Assembly (NCBI GenBank): GCA_024703855.1
Contig: CP087965.1
Coordinates: forward strand, 380,001-444,000
DNA: 64,000 nt
Reading direction: 5' to 3'
Source of the DNA: Polaromonas sp. P2-4
Lineage (GTDB): Bacteria > Pseudomonadota > Gammaproteobacteria > Burkholderiales > Burkholderiaceae_C
Position 1 is the first letter of the stretch; every line of letters begins with the position of its first letter. Under the pieces are notes generated by a model that saw only the letters and a program-made list of their open reading frames with translations, ran no database searches and had not been told where the DNA came from. Below are positions 46,398-55,548 of this stretch, one piece after another. Made by a program: the position numbers and the translations under genes.

Positions 46398-46724
46398 GCC
46401 AGGTTCGGTTTCTTTTGTGGATTGGTGAAAGGTAAAGGCAGGCAAGACGAAAATTGTTGAACGTTCAAAGCGAACAGCGGCCGCGTCGCCTGGGGGCATA
46501 GCTTAACTAACTTAAACGACAGACGATCTCGATTCTTTCGCGGGAGAACGTTTTGCGCAAAGGCCTTACGCGCCTGATGAGTTTTAGCCACGCCGGCGGG
46601 GAATGGGGACAACTGGAGCCAAATTCCAATGACCCGGAGCTACAGAATGCTTGCGCTTCTTCGTTAAGCCACCTTGGCAAGCACTGGAATGTTCCAAAGC
46701 ATTTCTATAAAATTACCAGGCAGT
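46398..46724. other. Spacer before tRNA-Ala
   Basis: There is no gene. 46603-46631 holds a diverged breakpoint-type repeat (GGGGACAACTGGAGCCAAAT, TCCAATGAC). TATAAA at 46706-46711 is a likely -10 box for the tRNA, 13 bp before it. Confidence 0.5.
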
Positions 46725-46801
46725 GGGGAGGTAGCTCAGTTGGGAGAGCGTCGCGTTCTGCAATGCGAAGGTCGGGAGTTCGATCCTCCTCCTCTCCACC
46801 A
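46725..46801 (+). tRNA. tRNA-Ala (anticodon loop irregular)
   Basis: The acceptor arms GGGGAGG and CCTCTCC pair with G3:U70, the alanine identity pair, then A-CCA encoded. D arm GCTC...GAGC and T arm GGGAG-TTCGATC-CTCCT fold well. The anticodon stem TCGCG/TGCGA encloses TTCTGCAA, eight bases instead of seven. Removing the T gives a CGC anticodon; removing the C gives TGC. Either way it is alanine. The extra base may be an indel error like others in the window. A recombinase gene starts about 100 bp downstream, so the 3' end is a probable attachment site. Confidence 0.8.
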
Positions 46802-46907
46802 AGTGTTTCCAAGGCCTTGATTTACAAGGACTTTTTCCTTGGTCGGTCAGAACTTCGACGAAAAGTTCAACTTTTTCGTCCAAGAACATCCAAGTTCTGC
46901 CTCCGCC

Positions 46908-48848
46908 ATGCCTACCAAAACCGTCGATTCCAGCGCTCTGCCAACCCCGCAAGCCAAGGCTCTTCACCCTGACCCGACCGCCCCGGTCGGCGGTGATGCA
47001 CACCGCCCGACGATCAGCGTTTCATGCAACGCCACCGATGCCGCAGTGATGCCGGAAGTGGTCTGGCAACCACGCGTGAGCGCCTCCCATCTGGCCAAGG
47101 GCCCCAACGGAATCTGGTACTTCCGCCTGGCCATTCCGGCGCGCGTTCGGGCGCTGAACCCGAAACTGCCGAAGGAAATCCGCCGTTCCACGCGCACGGG
47201 CAACCGATGCCATGCCCTGGCGATTTCATGAAAAATGTGTTTAGACTTCTGTGTCAGGATAAACAACGTTGCTCAACCAATGCTCGCACCTGACGATCGA
47301 CACAAACAGGCCTTTTGCATCGAATACATCGACGGCGCTTTCCGCTCCGAGTGTTCGCCGAATGCCAAGGCTGAAACCATTCTGCTGATGGGTGACCTGA
47401 TGAAGGTCGTGATGATGCAGGTTGTGGGACGGGGTCGCCGGGCGGCCAACGATGCGGTTGCTCCCGCAGCCCCTCATGCTGCCCGGGAGGATGTCTTTAT
47501 CCCGCCTCCCCCATCGCCCTCATCAGTGACATCCTCGATTGATGCTGATGTCCCCGACAATGCGCAGAACGAGGTCAAATGGCTCTCGGACGCGATTGAG
47601 GAATGGGCATTGTCAGACGCGGTGTCGTTCAGCGCCGAATCCTGGACCTATTCCTATAAGCCGACATTCCGGGTGTTTCGAGAACTTGTGGGCGATCAGC
47701 GACGCGACCGCACAACGGCTAATGGCACGTTCATGCCTGCCACCCTCGACATCCCGCTCCAGCACCTGACGCGGGAGCACATCGTGGCCTTCCATCAGGG
47801 CCTGAAAGAACTGCCCGCTCGCCAGGGGCAGCGAGACGACGGCGTTGAGGCCCCCGAGCGCATCCGCAAGGGCAAGCTCGTCAAACTGCCCCCGCCCAGC
47901 CTGGAAAGCGTTTGCAAGAAGCTGCTGCATATCAAACCGTTTCTCAAGCACGCACACAGGAAGGGCTGGGTCCAGGCGGAGGTGCTGGCCGAATTTGACC
48001 TCGCCATGGAGGCCGCCGATGCGCGCCTGGCCAAGGCCCGGAAGAAGCAGAACAAGAAGCCCGGCGCCGTGGCGCTCACGGCGGATGAGCTCAAGCGCAT
48101 GTTTGAACAGCAGGCCTTCCTGGCCGGTGCGCTGGACACGCCCTGGAAGTTCTGGATCCCCTTGCTGTGCATGTACCACGGTTTCCGGGTGTCTGAGGCC
48201 TCGCAGATCTACACCGACGATGTGATCCTGGTGGATGGCGTGCCGTGCATTTCGCTGGTCAATGACGAGGACGATGAGGACACGGAGGACGATGACGAGG
48301 GAAACAACCCCAAGTCCCTCCTGCAGAAGGCCAAGACGCTCGATGAGTTCCGGCGCCTCAAGAATGCGGCCTCGCGCCGGGTGATTCCGATCCATCCGCG
48401 CCTCATCGAGCGGGGTTTTCTGGATCACGTCGAGAGCATGCGCCAGCTGTCCCCGCGACCCGTGCATCTGTTCCAGGGATTGCGCTGGGAGGCCAAGAGC
48501 ATGTTCGGCCGCAAACCCTCCGAGTACATGGGGCAACTGCTCCGCATTGCCGGGGTCTGGAAATTCCGACAGAAGGTGCCGCACTCGCTGCGGTCCAACT
48601 ACAAGCAGGCGCTGGACGCTACTGGCATGGAAGCTGATCTGGTCAAGCGCATGCTCGGGCATTCCACCGGTGCGGTGAAAGACTCGAACTACAACGAGAC
48701 GGATGTCGGCCCGGCGCTGCCAATGACCGTGGTCGTCCCGCATCTGGCCAGGGTGTCATTTCCCATTCAACTCCCGTCCCACGAGGACTTGCAGCAGATG
48801 CTGCTGGAACGGGCACAGGCCAGGGACGCGCGACGCCACAAGTCCTGA
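46908..48848 (+). CDS. Tyrosine recombinase (integrase) with an in-frame stop
   Basis: A ~645-residue site-specific integrase beside tRNA-Ala. N-terminus: NGIWYFRLAIPARVRALNPK, a DUF6538-like arm-binding start. Core: CMYHGFRVSEASQIY (first catalytic Arg), PHSLRSNYKQAL (HxxR) and LGHSTGAVKDSNYNE (His and the Tyr nucleophile). An acidic insert NDEDDEDTEDDDEGN is unusual. A TGA at 47229-47231 interrupts the reading frame without changing it (ALAIS-stop-KMCLDFC), so it is a point nonsense change (CGA to TGA type) or a base error. Unless read through, the enzyme is inactive. It is probably the integrase of the element that follows. Confidence 0.82.
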
Positions 48849-48849
48849 G

Positions 48850-50157
48850 TCAGGCACCGGGGCGGTTCTTGCGCAGGACGGTGGGCGCTTTCATCACCAT
48901 GACGGGCCAAGTAATCCCCCGCTTCTGCAGGTGTTTGCTCACAAAGTCATGCAGCGAATCGCGGACCATCAGCACCGGATTCTTGAACGGCTGCGTGAGC
49001 GCCCCGTTGATCAGGGCGTCGACCGACGACTCGTCATCGCCGTCAATTGCGGCCAATGCAGGTCCCGTCATCACCACGTGGTCGGAACCGGGCCTCACGG
49101 CCCAGATGGCGTCATCCGTGACCACCGTATCCCAGGCTGGCCCGACCGCCGCAGCGAATTCGCGCGCCTTACTGTTCTTGTAGAACGCTTCACGCAACAT
49201 TGCCGTGTTCCCGAGGTCTGACTCTATCACCAGGGCCGTGGCGTGGACCTTGAGCTCTGCAGCACCGCCCACCATGGGATGTTGGGCCAACGCATGCTGC
49301 CATTCGCGGTCTCGCATGGCTGCCCACAGCAGCTCGGCCTGACGAAGCACGGCGGCGTTCAGCTCTGCCGTCCGCACACTTTTGCGCCGCCGCAGAATGC
49401 TCGCCTCCAGCGCCAGTTGCTCTTCGTTGCGCTTTTCAATGTCTGCATGCCGCGCGCCACGGCTGGTACCAATGCCTTGCCTGGCCATGTGCGCGATCCG
49501 CGGGCCCAGGTGAATCTGCGGCTGGGTCGCCAGACCTCGCGCGGCGTTAGAGCGATGGTCCAAGTTGGAAGGAAGTCCACGCAGCGCCAAAGCCCCATTG
49601 GCCAGTCGCGCCCAAGCCTGGCGAACGTGATGCACCCAGCGCCGTTTCGTGATGTAACTCGAACGTCGTGCGCCACCCTTTTCGGGCTTCGTTGGCAGAA
49701 ACCGGCGGAACCAAGTCTTGTCGTCGCGCGCCACGCCGTCGTTGATGGACGTGCTGACCAAAACATGCACATGCGGATTGCGCCCATGGCCTTCGTGGAT
49801 CGCCAGCGTCACCGGCAGGCGACCGATGCTCGAACCGTCTTCGATTGCCATAGCCGACAGCTGCTCAGCCATCTGCAGCGCCAGCGCATCCTGCGACTCG
49901 CGCGTCAGGTTCTTGGGCAGCGCGAACTCCACGAACAGCGCAGTGCGTGCGTTGGCGCGGCTGTGCTTGCTCTCGGCAGCCTTCCAATAGGCGGCAGCTG
50001 AACCGCCACCCGCCCAAGTGGGCATGTGCAGGCTGCGCACCCAGCGCACGGAATCGCCACGCCCGGCAAACCGCTCTTCCCGGGCAATGTATTGACGCGC
50101 GGAATCGCACGAACCGCCGCCATCGCGGCTGCGGTACTGCAGGTGCAAATGAAACAT
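48850..50157 (-). CDS. MobA/MobL-family relaxase
   Basis: A 435-residue relaxase that would nick oriT and pilot the DNA strand in mobilisation. N-terminus MFHLHLQYRSRDGGGSCDSA; RTALFVEFALPKNLTRESQD; the metal-binding His motif GHGRNPHVHVLVST (~155-168); and HLGPRIAHMARQGIGTSRG, the family's typical mid-block. No helicase or primase domain follows; the C-terminal ~170 residues are unassigned. It converges on the integrase (1 bp gap) and is divergent from the TraD-like gene, with oriT likely in between. Confidence 0.88.
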   Translation of the reverse strand: MFHLHLQYRSRDGGGSCDSARQYIAREERFAGRGDSVRWVRSLHMPTWAGGGSAAAYWKAAESKHSRANARTALFVEFALPKNLTRESQDALALQMAEQLSAMAIEDGSSIGRLPVTLAIHEGHGRNPHVHVLVSTSINDGVARDDKTWFRRFLPTKPEKGGARRSSYITKRRWVHHVRQAWARLANGALALRGLPSNLDHRSNAARGLATQPQIHLGPRIAHMARQGIGTSRGARHADIEKRNEEQLALEASILRRRKSVRTAELNAAVLRQAELLWAAMRDREWQHALAQHPMVGGAAELKVHATALVIESDLGNTAMLREAFYKNSKAREFAAAVGPAWDTVVTDDAIWAVRPGSDHVVMTGPALAAIDGDDESSVDALINGALTQPFKNPVLMVRDSLHDFVSKHLQKRGITWPVMVMKAPTVLRKNRPGA

Positions 50158-50384
50158 GAAAACCTCCCTGAGTTGTTTCCATGGACATTACCGAATCCAG
50201 GCGGTGAATGGCGCGGATGGGCGTGGTTGGAATCGGTTTTTTTGGTCCTGTTGCGGCCCTCGGCCCGCGGCGTTGAAACGGGCCGAAATGAACGCGCCTT
50301 AACTTGTATCCATGCGCAGATCGGGCGGTTTGGATGGCTAATCTGATGGTGTCCAAATCCTGGACGTCAATAGGGAGCAACACC
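50158..50384. other. Candidate origin of transfer between relaxase and TraD-like gene
   Basis: This is the divergent spacer where MobA-type elements keep oriT. It has ATCCA...TGGAT arms (about 50309-50336) and a perfect GTCCA-AATCC-TGGAC palindrome at 50351-50365, 20 bp before the TraD-like start, which may be an operator. The nick site cannot be told by eye. Confidence 0.45.
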
Positions 50385-50828
50385 ATGAATGAAGACAAGA
50401 GACAGGACGCCAAGAAGGCCACGATCCCCTGCGGCATCGGTGCGCTGGCGGCGCGCAAGCGCCAGCAGTTGGAGCGCTTCGATGAAGAGCGCCGGCGCGC
50501 GGACGAAAGGGCGCGGCTGGAACGCGATCAGCTTCTCAAGGACGCGAAGGAGGCCGAAATGCGAGCCCATCGGAAGCAGCGCAATCTGGAGCAGACTGAG
50601 CAGAAGAAACTCAAGTTCGTCTTGGGCGGTCTGGTTCTCACTGCCCTCCGCACGCGTGGGCCGGCGCACTTCACTGTCTCATCGCAAGACCTGACCCGTC
50701 TGGATGAAAAGGAGCGCGAGACGCTCGACCGGGTGCTGGCCGCCATGCATGCGGCTGCGGCGAAGTCTGCGAAGGGGCGGAAAACCAAGGGCCGCGAACC
50801 CGATGACGGTGTCGACGTGGTGCTGTGA
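50385..50828 (+). CDS. TraD-like small mobilisation protein
   Basis: A 147-residue basic protein. A long charged coiled coil (KRQQLERFDEERRRADERAR, ~28-75) is followed by QKKLKFVLGGLVLTALRTRG, which resembles the conserved K..LGGLV..A segment of the small TraD family that accompanies Ti-type and MobA-type relaxases. Start ATG 50385 behind AGGGAG. It is placed divergently from the relaxase, so it probably helps form the relaxosome. The family call is moderate. Confidence 0.65.
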   Translation: MNEDKRQDAKKATIPCGIGALAARKRQQLERFDEERRRADERARLERDQLLKDAKEAEMRAHRKQRNLEQTEQKKLKFVLGGLVLTALRTRGPAHFTVSSQDLTRLDEKERETLDRVLAAMHAAAAKSAKGRKTKGREPDDGVDVVL

Positions 50829-50831
50829 CCG

Positions 50832-50870
50832 CCTCCATGCCGGAGGCCGCCGCGCGGCCTCGGCATGGAG
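50832..50870 (+). terminator. Large hairpin after the TraD-like gene
   Basis: CTCCATGCCGGAGGCCG and CGGCCTCGGCATGGAG form a ~16 bp stem with one bulge around a 4-6 base loop, directly after the stop. There is no T-run, so it could also be a structural element. Confidence 0.6.
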
Positions 50871-50918
50871 AAACCTCTTAGGTGCGCAGTCCGCCGCCGC
50901 AGCCCGTCGGCGTGAGGT

Positions 50919-51244
50919 CACTCCGGCAACGAGACTCCGCCCACGAAACAAAGCCCTACGCCACCGAAAGCAGTCTTCGCCATCGAAGCAACGCAGACGA
51001 AGGGGACCTCCCCAAGGGGTCCACCACGAAACAGAAGCCATTCCGTTCACGAAACATATCTTCGAGCGCGAAACCTTCTTCTGGATCGAAAGCAACGCCA
51101 CCGAAACACAGGCACACGAAATGCCGAAGAAGAGCCTCTTCGAGAACGAAAAAACCCTTCGAAAACCGAAACTTCGACGCCGATAGACAAGCCCCGGCAA
51201 CGACAAAATCACTCCGTCAACGAATCCGTGATGTTCCGCGAAAC
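50919..51244. repeat. Degenerate ~20 bp repeat array
   Basis: About 15-17 irregular units with the core (C/T)(T/A)CCG(C/T)(C/A)(C/A)ACGAAAC, spaced 17-22 bp: for example ACTCCGGCAACGAGAC, ACTCCGCCCACGAAAC, CTACGCCACCGAAAGC, CTTCGCCATCGAAGCA, ATTCCGTTCACGAAAC, CAACGCCACCGAAACA, ACTCCGTCAACGAATC. It lies next to the transfer genes in a 550 bp stretch without a convincing gene. The units are too divergent for CRISPR. Possible iterons, oriT- or partition-related sites, or a decayed short coding repeat. Confidence 0.65.
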
Positions 51245-51437
51245 CTGATGGATCGAGGAGGTCACCACGCCTGGGTGCGGCGTCAAGTTGGTCCATGCCA
51301 CTGACCGGGGCCCATACACTTCGTCTGCAATGCAATTCGCGGCCACTTTGGCTCCCTACGCGTGGATCAGCAGGGGTTAACGCTTCTTCATGCTCAAGCG
51401 CGCGGTCTGCTTGTCTGACGCAGACGTGATGGCCTGT

Positions 51438-51995
51438 TCAGAACAGTCGATTTTCATCCGGAAACCGGAGTAGCTCATCACATCCATTGCCAAGATTTTC
51501 TTTGGTGAGCACGAGCACACCGATCTCTTCTGCTGACGCCAGGTCCGCCTTGACCTGCTCAGCACTCAATGCAGTAACCATCACAGGCATTACGCGAATG
51601 TGTTTCATGTTGGAACTGTCGAGGCTGGCCCGCAGACTGGCAGCCCGGGCTACCAACCGAGACAACTTTCTTTCTGCACGCAGAAGCCCGAGCGTGCACT
51701 CAACCACCACAATGTCCCCTTGGGCGACACAGCAACCATGTCAAACGCATCGCGTCTTGGCGCTGGTTGCAGTGGTGCCCTGAACCTGCGAATTCGCGAA
51801 CACCTCTACAACAGTGCGGGCGACCACTTCTAGCGTTGAGTGGTTGTCGGGTAAGGCCCCGAGCCTGTAGTCAAAGCAGAGTTTCTGCAAAGAGTCGTAA
51901 GGGGTTGAAGCCGCTTTGAGAAGCCAGTCGATCTCGGGATTCCGAAGCCAGTTCGTCCAGGTCTCGCCCTCAAGCCGAAGCACGGCCAAGGGCAT
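51438..51995 (-). CDS. Putative nuclease-like protein (frameshifted, ends unclear)
   Basis: Reconstructed minus-strand protein: MPLAVLRLEGETWTNWLRNP, DWLLKAASTPYDSLQKLCFD, TVVEVFANSQVQGTTATSAK, then after a shift near 51735 DIVVVECTLGLLRAERKLSR, RAASLRASLDSSNMKHIRVM and EEIGVLVLTKENLGNG. The RFDMVAV...VVVECTLG pattern looks like the Asp/Glu strand of a PD-(D/E)xK fold, but Lys is replaced by Thr. I do not recognise a named family. The C-terminus may extend in another frame to 51377. It is part of the damaged restriction region. Confidence 0.4.
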
Positions 51996-52029
51996 GGAAA
52001 GGTGTGTCTCGTGGTCAGTGGCTGGCCGG

Positions 52030-52440
52030 CGGCAGTACAGGCGCGCCGGCGCCCGCAGCGTGGCCGCCGTCGTCGGCGGAGGGTGGGAACATGAGCCTGT
52101 TCAGGCTTGCAATGAGAGTGTGCATGCGCTCCTTGGTGCCGAGAACGCGCACGGCCTGGGGCAAACTGCCAAGCTGGGAAAACGGGTGAAAGGCGAACTG
52201 CTCGACCAGGAAGGCCGCGCCGTCGCCGGTGTAGTGGTCGGCGTTGGCGCGGAACTGATGGCCCTTCGGTAGAAGAAGTGTTCGTTCCCGAAGATCTTGG
52301 CCTGCAGAGCTCGCTTTCGGCCACTTGCCGCCTCATCGGCAGACCAGGACACCACCGCATAGTCGTGGTAGGCCTGCAAGATGCGCTGTTGGCAATCGTC
52401 AGACAGCTCGATGCGCTTCTTACCCATGTTCTTCTTCATC
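52030..52440 (-). pseudogene. Remnant resembling a type I methylase (HsdM) piece
   Basis: KKRIELSDDCQQRILQAYHD and QAKIFGNEHFFYR look like the spacer after the catalytic part of HsdM (IELS.E....I...Y...KIF.N..FGYR). A further frame reads FLVEQFAFHPFSQLGSLPQA and HTLIASLNRLMFPPS, of unclear origin. It has no methylase motifs (NPPF) and is joined out of frame to the hsdR remnant. Confidence 0.45.
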
Positions 52441-53421
52441 AGCACGCCCACGCGCGTCAACGTAACCCTTGTCAAGCACCTTGGCGTATTCGCGCACGAT
52501 GGTGCGGTTGTGCTCGGGAATGGTAAAGCTGCTCTTCAGCGTCGATGGGTCCACCGTGATCGAAGCTGCGGTGCCGAAGACCTGTTCAAGTTCGGAGCTG
52601 GCTTCCGGGTCCATGGCGGACCAGTCCAGTTCGTCGCGCTTGACCTCAAAGCCGCACTCGGCGGCCGTCTTAACTGTCCGAGCCTTGTAGATCTGGTACG
52701 GCACGAGGTGGCCGTCGCGGATGGCTTCTTTGAGCTTGTACGAAACATAGGGGCATCGACTTCGAAGAAACGCAGCGTGTCGCGCACGAAGGCGTTGTCT
52801 TCGTCATCGGCTGTGTCGTCTTCGCGCGTCTGCACGCAGGGCGTGGCGGTCAGGGCGTGGCGGTCAGGCCGAGCTGGATGCCATCGAGGTGTTTGAACAC
52901 CCCGCTCCACTGGTCATTTCCACCAGCAGCTTGCGCCGGTCCGTGGTGATTTCGCGGCACGGGGTGTCGATGCAGTCGATCTGGTAGTCGCGCTCAACGA
53001 TGCCGCGGTCGATGAGCACCGAGGCCAACTCGCGGCGCAGCGTCAGGGAGGCGGCACGGAGCTCCAGGTCATCCTGCTTGAAGACCGTTTTCACTGAATG
53101 CGAGAAGGCCTCGCGCTGCCGTTCCCAGAACTGGACATCGGTGCCGTTGCTCAGGAAAACATAGGGCAGACCCAGTTGCTGGGCCTAGGTCTGGGCTTGG
53201 GCGGCGGCATCACCAGGACTGACGGAGAAGCGCTTGGCCTCGATCACGGCCAGCGAACGGCCATGGCGGTCGCACAGCACGTAGTTGGCCCGCGTGCCGT
53301 CGGGCAAGACGACCTCTGTAGCGCACGGCATCGCCGTGCTGAGTGTTTCCCCCTGGGCGGCGAGTTGGGCGTCCAACTTGACGCGGGCGAAGGCTTCGTT
53401 GCTCACGACGGTGTCGATCAA
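52420..53421 (-). pseudogene. hsdR: Type I restriction subunit R (HsdR), deleted and frameshifted
   Basis: Pieces in order: NYVLCDRHGRSLAVIEAKRF (nuclease Asp...ExK, ~50-70), SHSVKTVFKQDD-type text, GIVERDYQIDCIDT and RKLLVEM (helicase Q-like region). Then comes an abrupt join to VFKHLDGIQLGLTATPC, so the Walker A to DEAH part is gone, followed by DEDNAFVRDTLRFFEVDAPM, HLVPYQIYKARTVK and NRTIVREYAKVLDKGYVD. At least four frame changes. It cannot be active. It overlaps the HTH gene upstream by 4 bp, an arrangement known for single HsdR operons. Confidence 0.75.
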
Positions 53422-53733
53422 GCGCCGCGCTTGGCTTTGGCGGACGCGCTGGCGGGCTTCGCGTTGGTCGATGCGTCGGCCTGCGAAGGCTCGCTTTCTG
53501 GAGCTCCATCACTGTCAGGCACGTACTCAGCCAGCTCGCCCAGTGAGCACTCGAAATACCGGCACAGGCGGTCCATGTTGGCTGCTGTCACATTGCTGCC
53601 GGGGACGTTCATGATCCACGACAAGGTGCTGCGGTGTATGCCTGTCGCATCCGCAATTTCTGCCGAGCTCAACCCGGCGCTTCTCGGCAAAAGCTTTGTC
53701 TGAGATCAATTTTGCGAAGTGAAACCGAATCAT
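53418..53733 (-). CDS. XRE/Cro-type HTH regulator (frameshifted)
   Basis: A ~105-residue regulator. Reconstructed: MIRFHFAKLISDKAFAEKRR, VEL, then after an indel at ~53665 EIADATGIHRSTLSWIMNVP, SNVTAANMDRLCRYFECSLG, ELAEYVPD and a low-complexity Ala/Lys tail. This is the HTH_26 type with a helix-turn-helix at ~25-45. It precedes the hsdR remnant and overlaps it, so it likely controlled that gene. The repeats at 53780-53888 ahead of it may be its operators. Confidence 0.72.
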
Positions 53734-53779
53734 TTGGCGCCCTCCAATTCCCGGCCAAAGGCCGCTTTCACGCTGACTT

Positions 53780-53888
53780 TACATGCATCACACGTTGCAT
53801 GCATACAACATGCGTTTTACAAATGATGAACCAACCGCTTGCATACATCACAAATACGACACATGATGCATGCATACGACACAGATCG
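53780..53888. promoter_or_regulatory. Clustered TGCATGCAT-type repeats in a divergent promoter
   Basis: Between the HTH regulator and the LAGLIDADG gene occur CATGCATCACACG, TTGCATGCATACAACATG, TTGCATACATCACAAATACG and GATGCATGCATACGACACAG. The recurring core TGCATxCAT-xxx-ACA, partly palindromic (TGCATGCA), suggests multiple regulator sites or iterons. Confidence 0.55.
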
Positions 53889-53906
53889 CATAAACAGGAG
53901 AATCGC

Positions 53907-54444
53907 ATGATCCAAAAGAAACTCACACCCACTTTGGAGGACAACCTCATGAAGCAGAAAGAACAGCGCCCAGTCACCATCGCCATTGAGGCACGCGTCA
54001 CGGCACAAGAAATCCAGCGCTTGCGCTGACGTCGCCTACTGCGCGGGTTTGTTTGATGGGGACGGCTCCGTGTTCGTGTCGCACCAACACATCTGCGGCC
54101 GCAAGAACCCGTCTTACCGCCTCTGCCTCAGCCTCGTCCAGAACGACCTGCATACGGTGGAGAACTTTCAGCGCATCCTTGGGCTGTCCAGTCACATCAT
54201 GGCAGTGAAGCGCAAGGTGGACCAGAACAAACAGGTGTACGACCTGCGCTACTACGGGGAACACGCTCTGGGCGCTCTGCGGTTGATGCATGACGACCTG
54301 GTACGCAAGCGCTGGGAATCCGAGGTGGCGCAGCAGTTTTGGGTTGAGGCCCTCATGGGCGTGTTGCCAGGGCCGAACGGGTTGCCGCCGGGGATCTGGA
54401 AGGTACGCGAGAGCTTCCGCCGCAAATTGAGCAAGCTGAAGTAA
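53907..54444 (+). CDS. LAGLIDADG-type protein (probable homing endonuclease relative), frameshifted
   Basis: Reconstructed from MIQKKLTPTLEDNLMKQKEQ (ATG 53907, AGGAG upstream) through AQEIQRLRD, then after one extra T at ~54027 VAYCAGLFDGDGSVFVSHQH and LVQNDLHTVENFQRILGLSS to FRRKLSKLK. CAGLFDGDGSV is a LAGLIDADG motif (helix then acidic catalytic residue). With a single motif such proteins act as dimers. About 180 residues. If the frameshift is not an error, the downstream part could begin alone near 54040. It is free-standing here, not inside an intron or intein, and lies in the mobile element. Confidence 0.68.
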
Positions 54445-54454
54445 GGAGACGGCG

Positions 54455-55536
54455 ATGACCCGAACTCCCCACACCCGCCTGCGGCAGACGGCCGACTCGT
54501 GGCAACAGGTACAAGCGATCCGCCAGCTGGCGCAGGACCATGCCCAACGCTTTACCCAGAACCAGCCGAGCCTGCCGCCAGGTCATCGCCCGCTGTTTGC
54601 GGCCAGTGACATGAAAGACCGGCGTGATTGGGCCCGCATGCTGAAACTGGAAGTGAAGCGCTTGATCACAGCGCACCTGGATAGGGCCGAGCAACTGGGC
54701 GCGACACGGCGCGTGGCCCAGGCGCCGCGCCCTGAGGTGTTCCACGTGCTGGCACGCGACTTCCCACATTTCCAGGAGGTGACGGTGCATCTGCAGCACG
54801 CGCGGCACTGTCGCGCCTGGGCGTTTCGCAGCACTTGCGCCTGAATCCCATTTTGCTGTCGGGTGACCCGGGCGTTGGCAAGACAGCCTACGCCCAGGCG
54901 GTGGCCAACCTTTTGGAGGTGCCATTCGCTAAGGTGGACGTGGCTGCAATGAGTTCGGCGTTCAGCCTGGCCGGTCTGGATATCGGCTATGACACGGGCA
55001 AGCCGGGCTTGCTGTGGGACTTGCTGCAGAACGAGTGCATGTCGCCGCTGGTGATCCTGGACGAGATCGACAAGCTGGGCACAGACACCCGAGACAGTCA
55101 CCTGGGGCCTTTGTACGGACTGCTGGAGCCGGTGAGCGCCACCAGCTTCTGCGATGCAGCCCTTGGGCTGCCGGTGGACACGTCGTATGTGTCGTGGCTG
55201 GCCACCTGCAATGACATGGACCAGATCGAGCCGGCACTGCGAACACGCTTCAAGCGTTTCGACGTCCCTGTACCGACTCCCCGGGAAATGCGCCCGGTGG
55301 TGGCCAGCATCCAGCGGAAGATTCGCAGGACCGAGGACTGGGCGGCGAGCTTCCCGGCCGAGCTACCCGGGGACGTGATGGCTTGTCTGTGCTGCATGAC
55401 ACCTCGCGAAGCGCGTCAGGCGCTCACCGACGCTTATGCGACCGCAGCCATGGAGGAGCGACGCTACCTGCGCCCTGCCGACGTGTTTCGGCAGCTTGAC
55501 CCGCCCAGGCCTGCGATGGGCTTCTTTCCCCACTGA
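54455..55536 (+). CDS. Lon-like AAA+ ATPase without protease domain (frameshifted)
   Basis: ~360 residues. The N-terminal ~110 residues (TRLRQTADSWQQVQAIRQLA, RMLKLEVKRLITAHLDRAEQ) are helical. After an indel near 54803, Walker A is PILLSGDPGVGKTAYAQAVA, Walker B VILDEIDKLGT, and sensor-like WLATCNDMDQIEPALRTRF. The pattern LLEPVSATSFCDAALGLPVD is close to the Lon ATPase, but there is no Ser-Lys protease part. The protein could remodel replication or recombination complexes of the element. It starts 10 bp after the LAGLIDADG stop and is followed by a zinc-ribbon gene, so they form an operon. Confidence 0.75.
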
Positions 55537-55548
55537 AAAGGCCATTAC

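Noticed and set aside
46725..46801. tRNA-Gln (CTG) reading of the anticodon loop
   Set aside because: Position 37 would be C and the G3:U70 pair is an alanine identity element, so alanine with an extra loop base fits better.
47229..47231. TGA in the integrase read as selenocysteine
   Set aside because: There is no reason for selenocysteine in a tyrosine recombinase, and no SECIS-like hairpin is evident just after it.
50919..51244. CRISPR array
   Set aside because: Repeat units vary too much and are spaced 17-22 bp start to start, leaving no room for spacers; there are no cas genes.
50679..51335. 218-codon minus-strand frame across the repeat array
   Set aside because: It runs through the TraD-like gene's antisense and the repeats; its text is low-complexity Phe/Arg/Ser, without any recognisable family.
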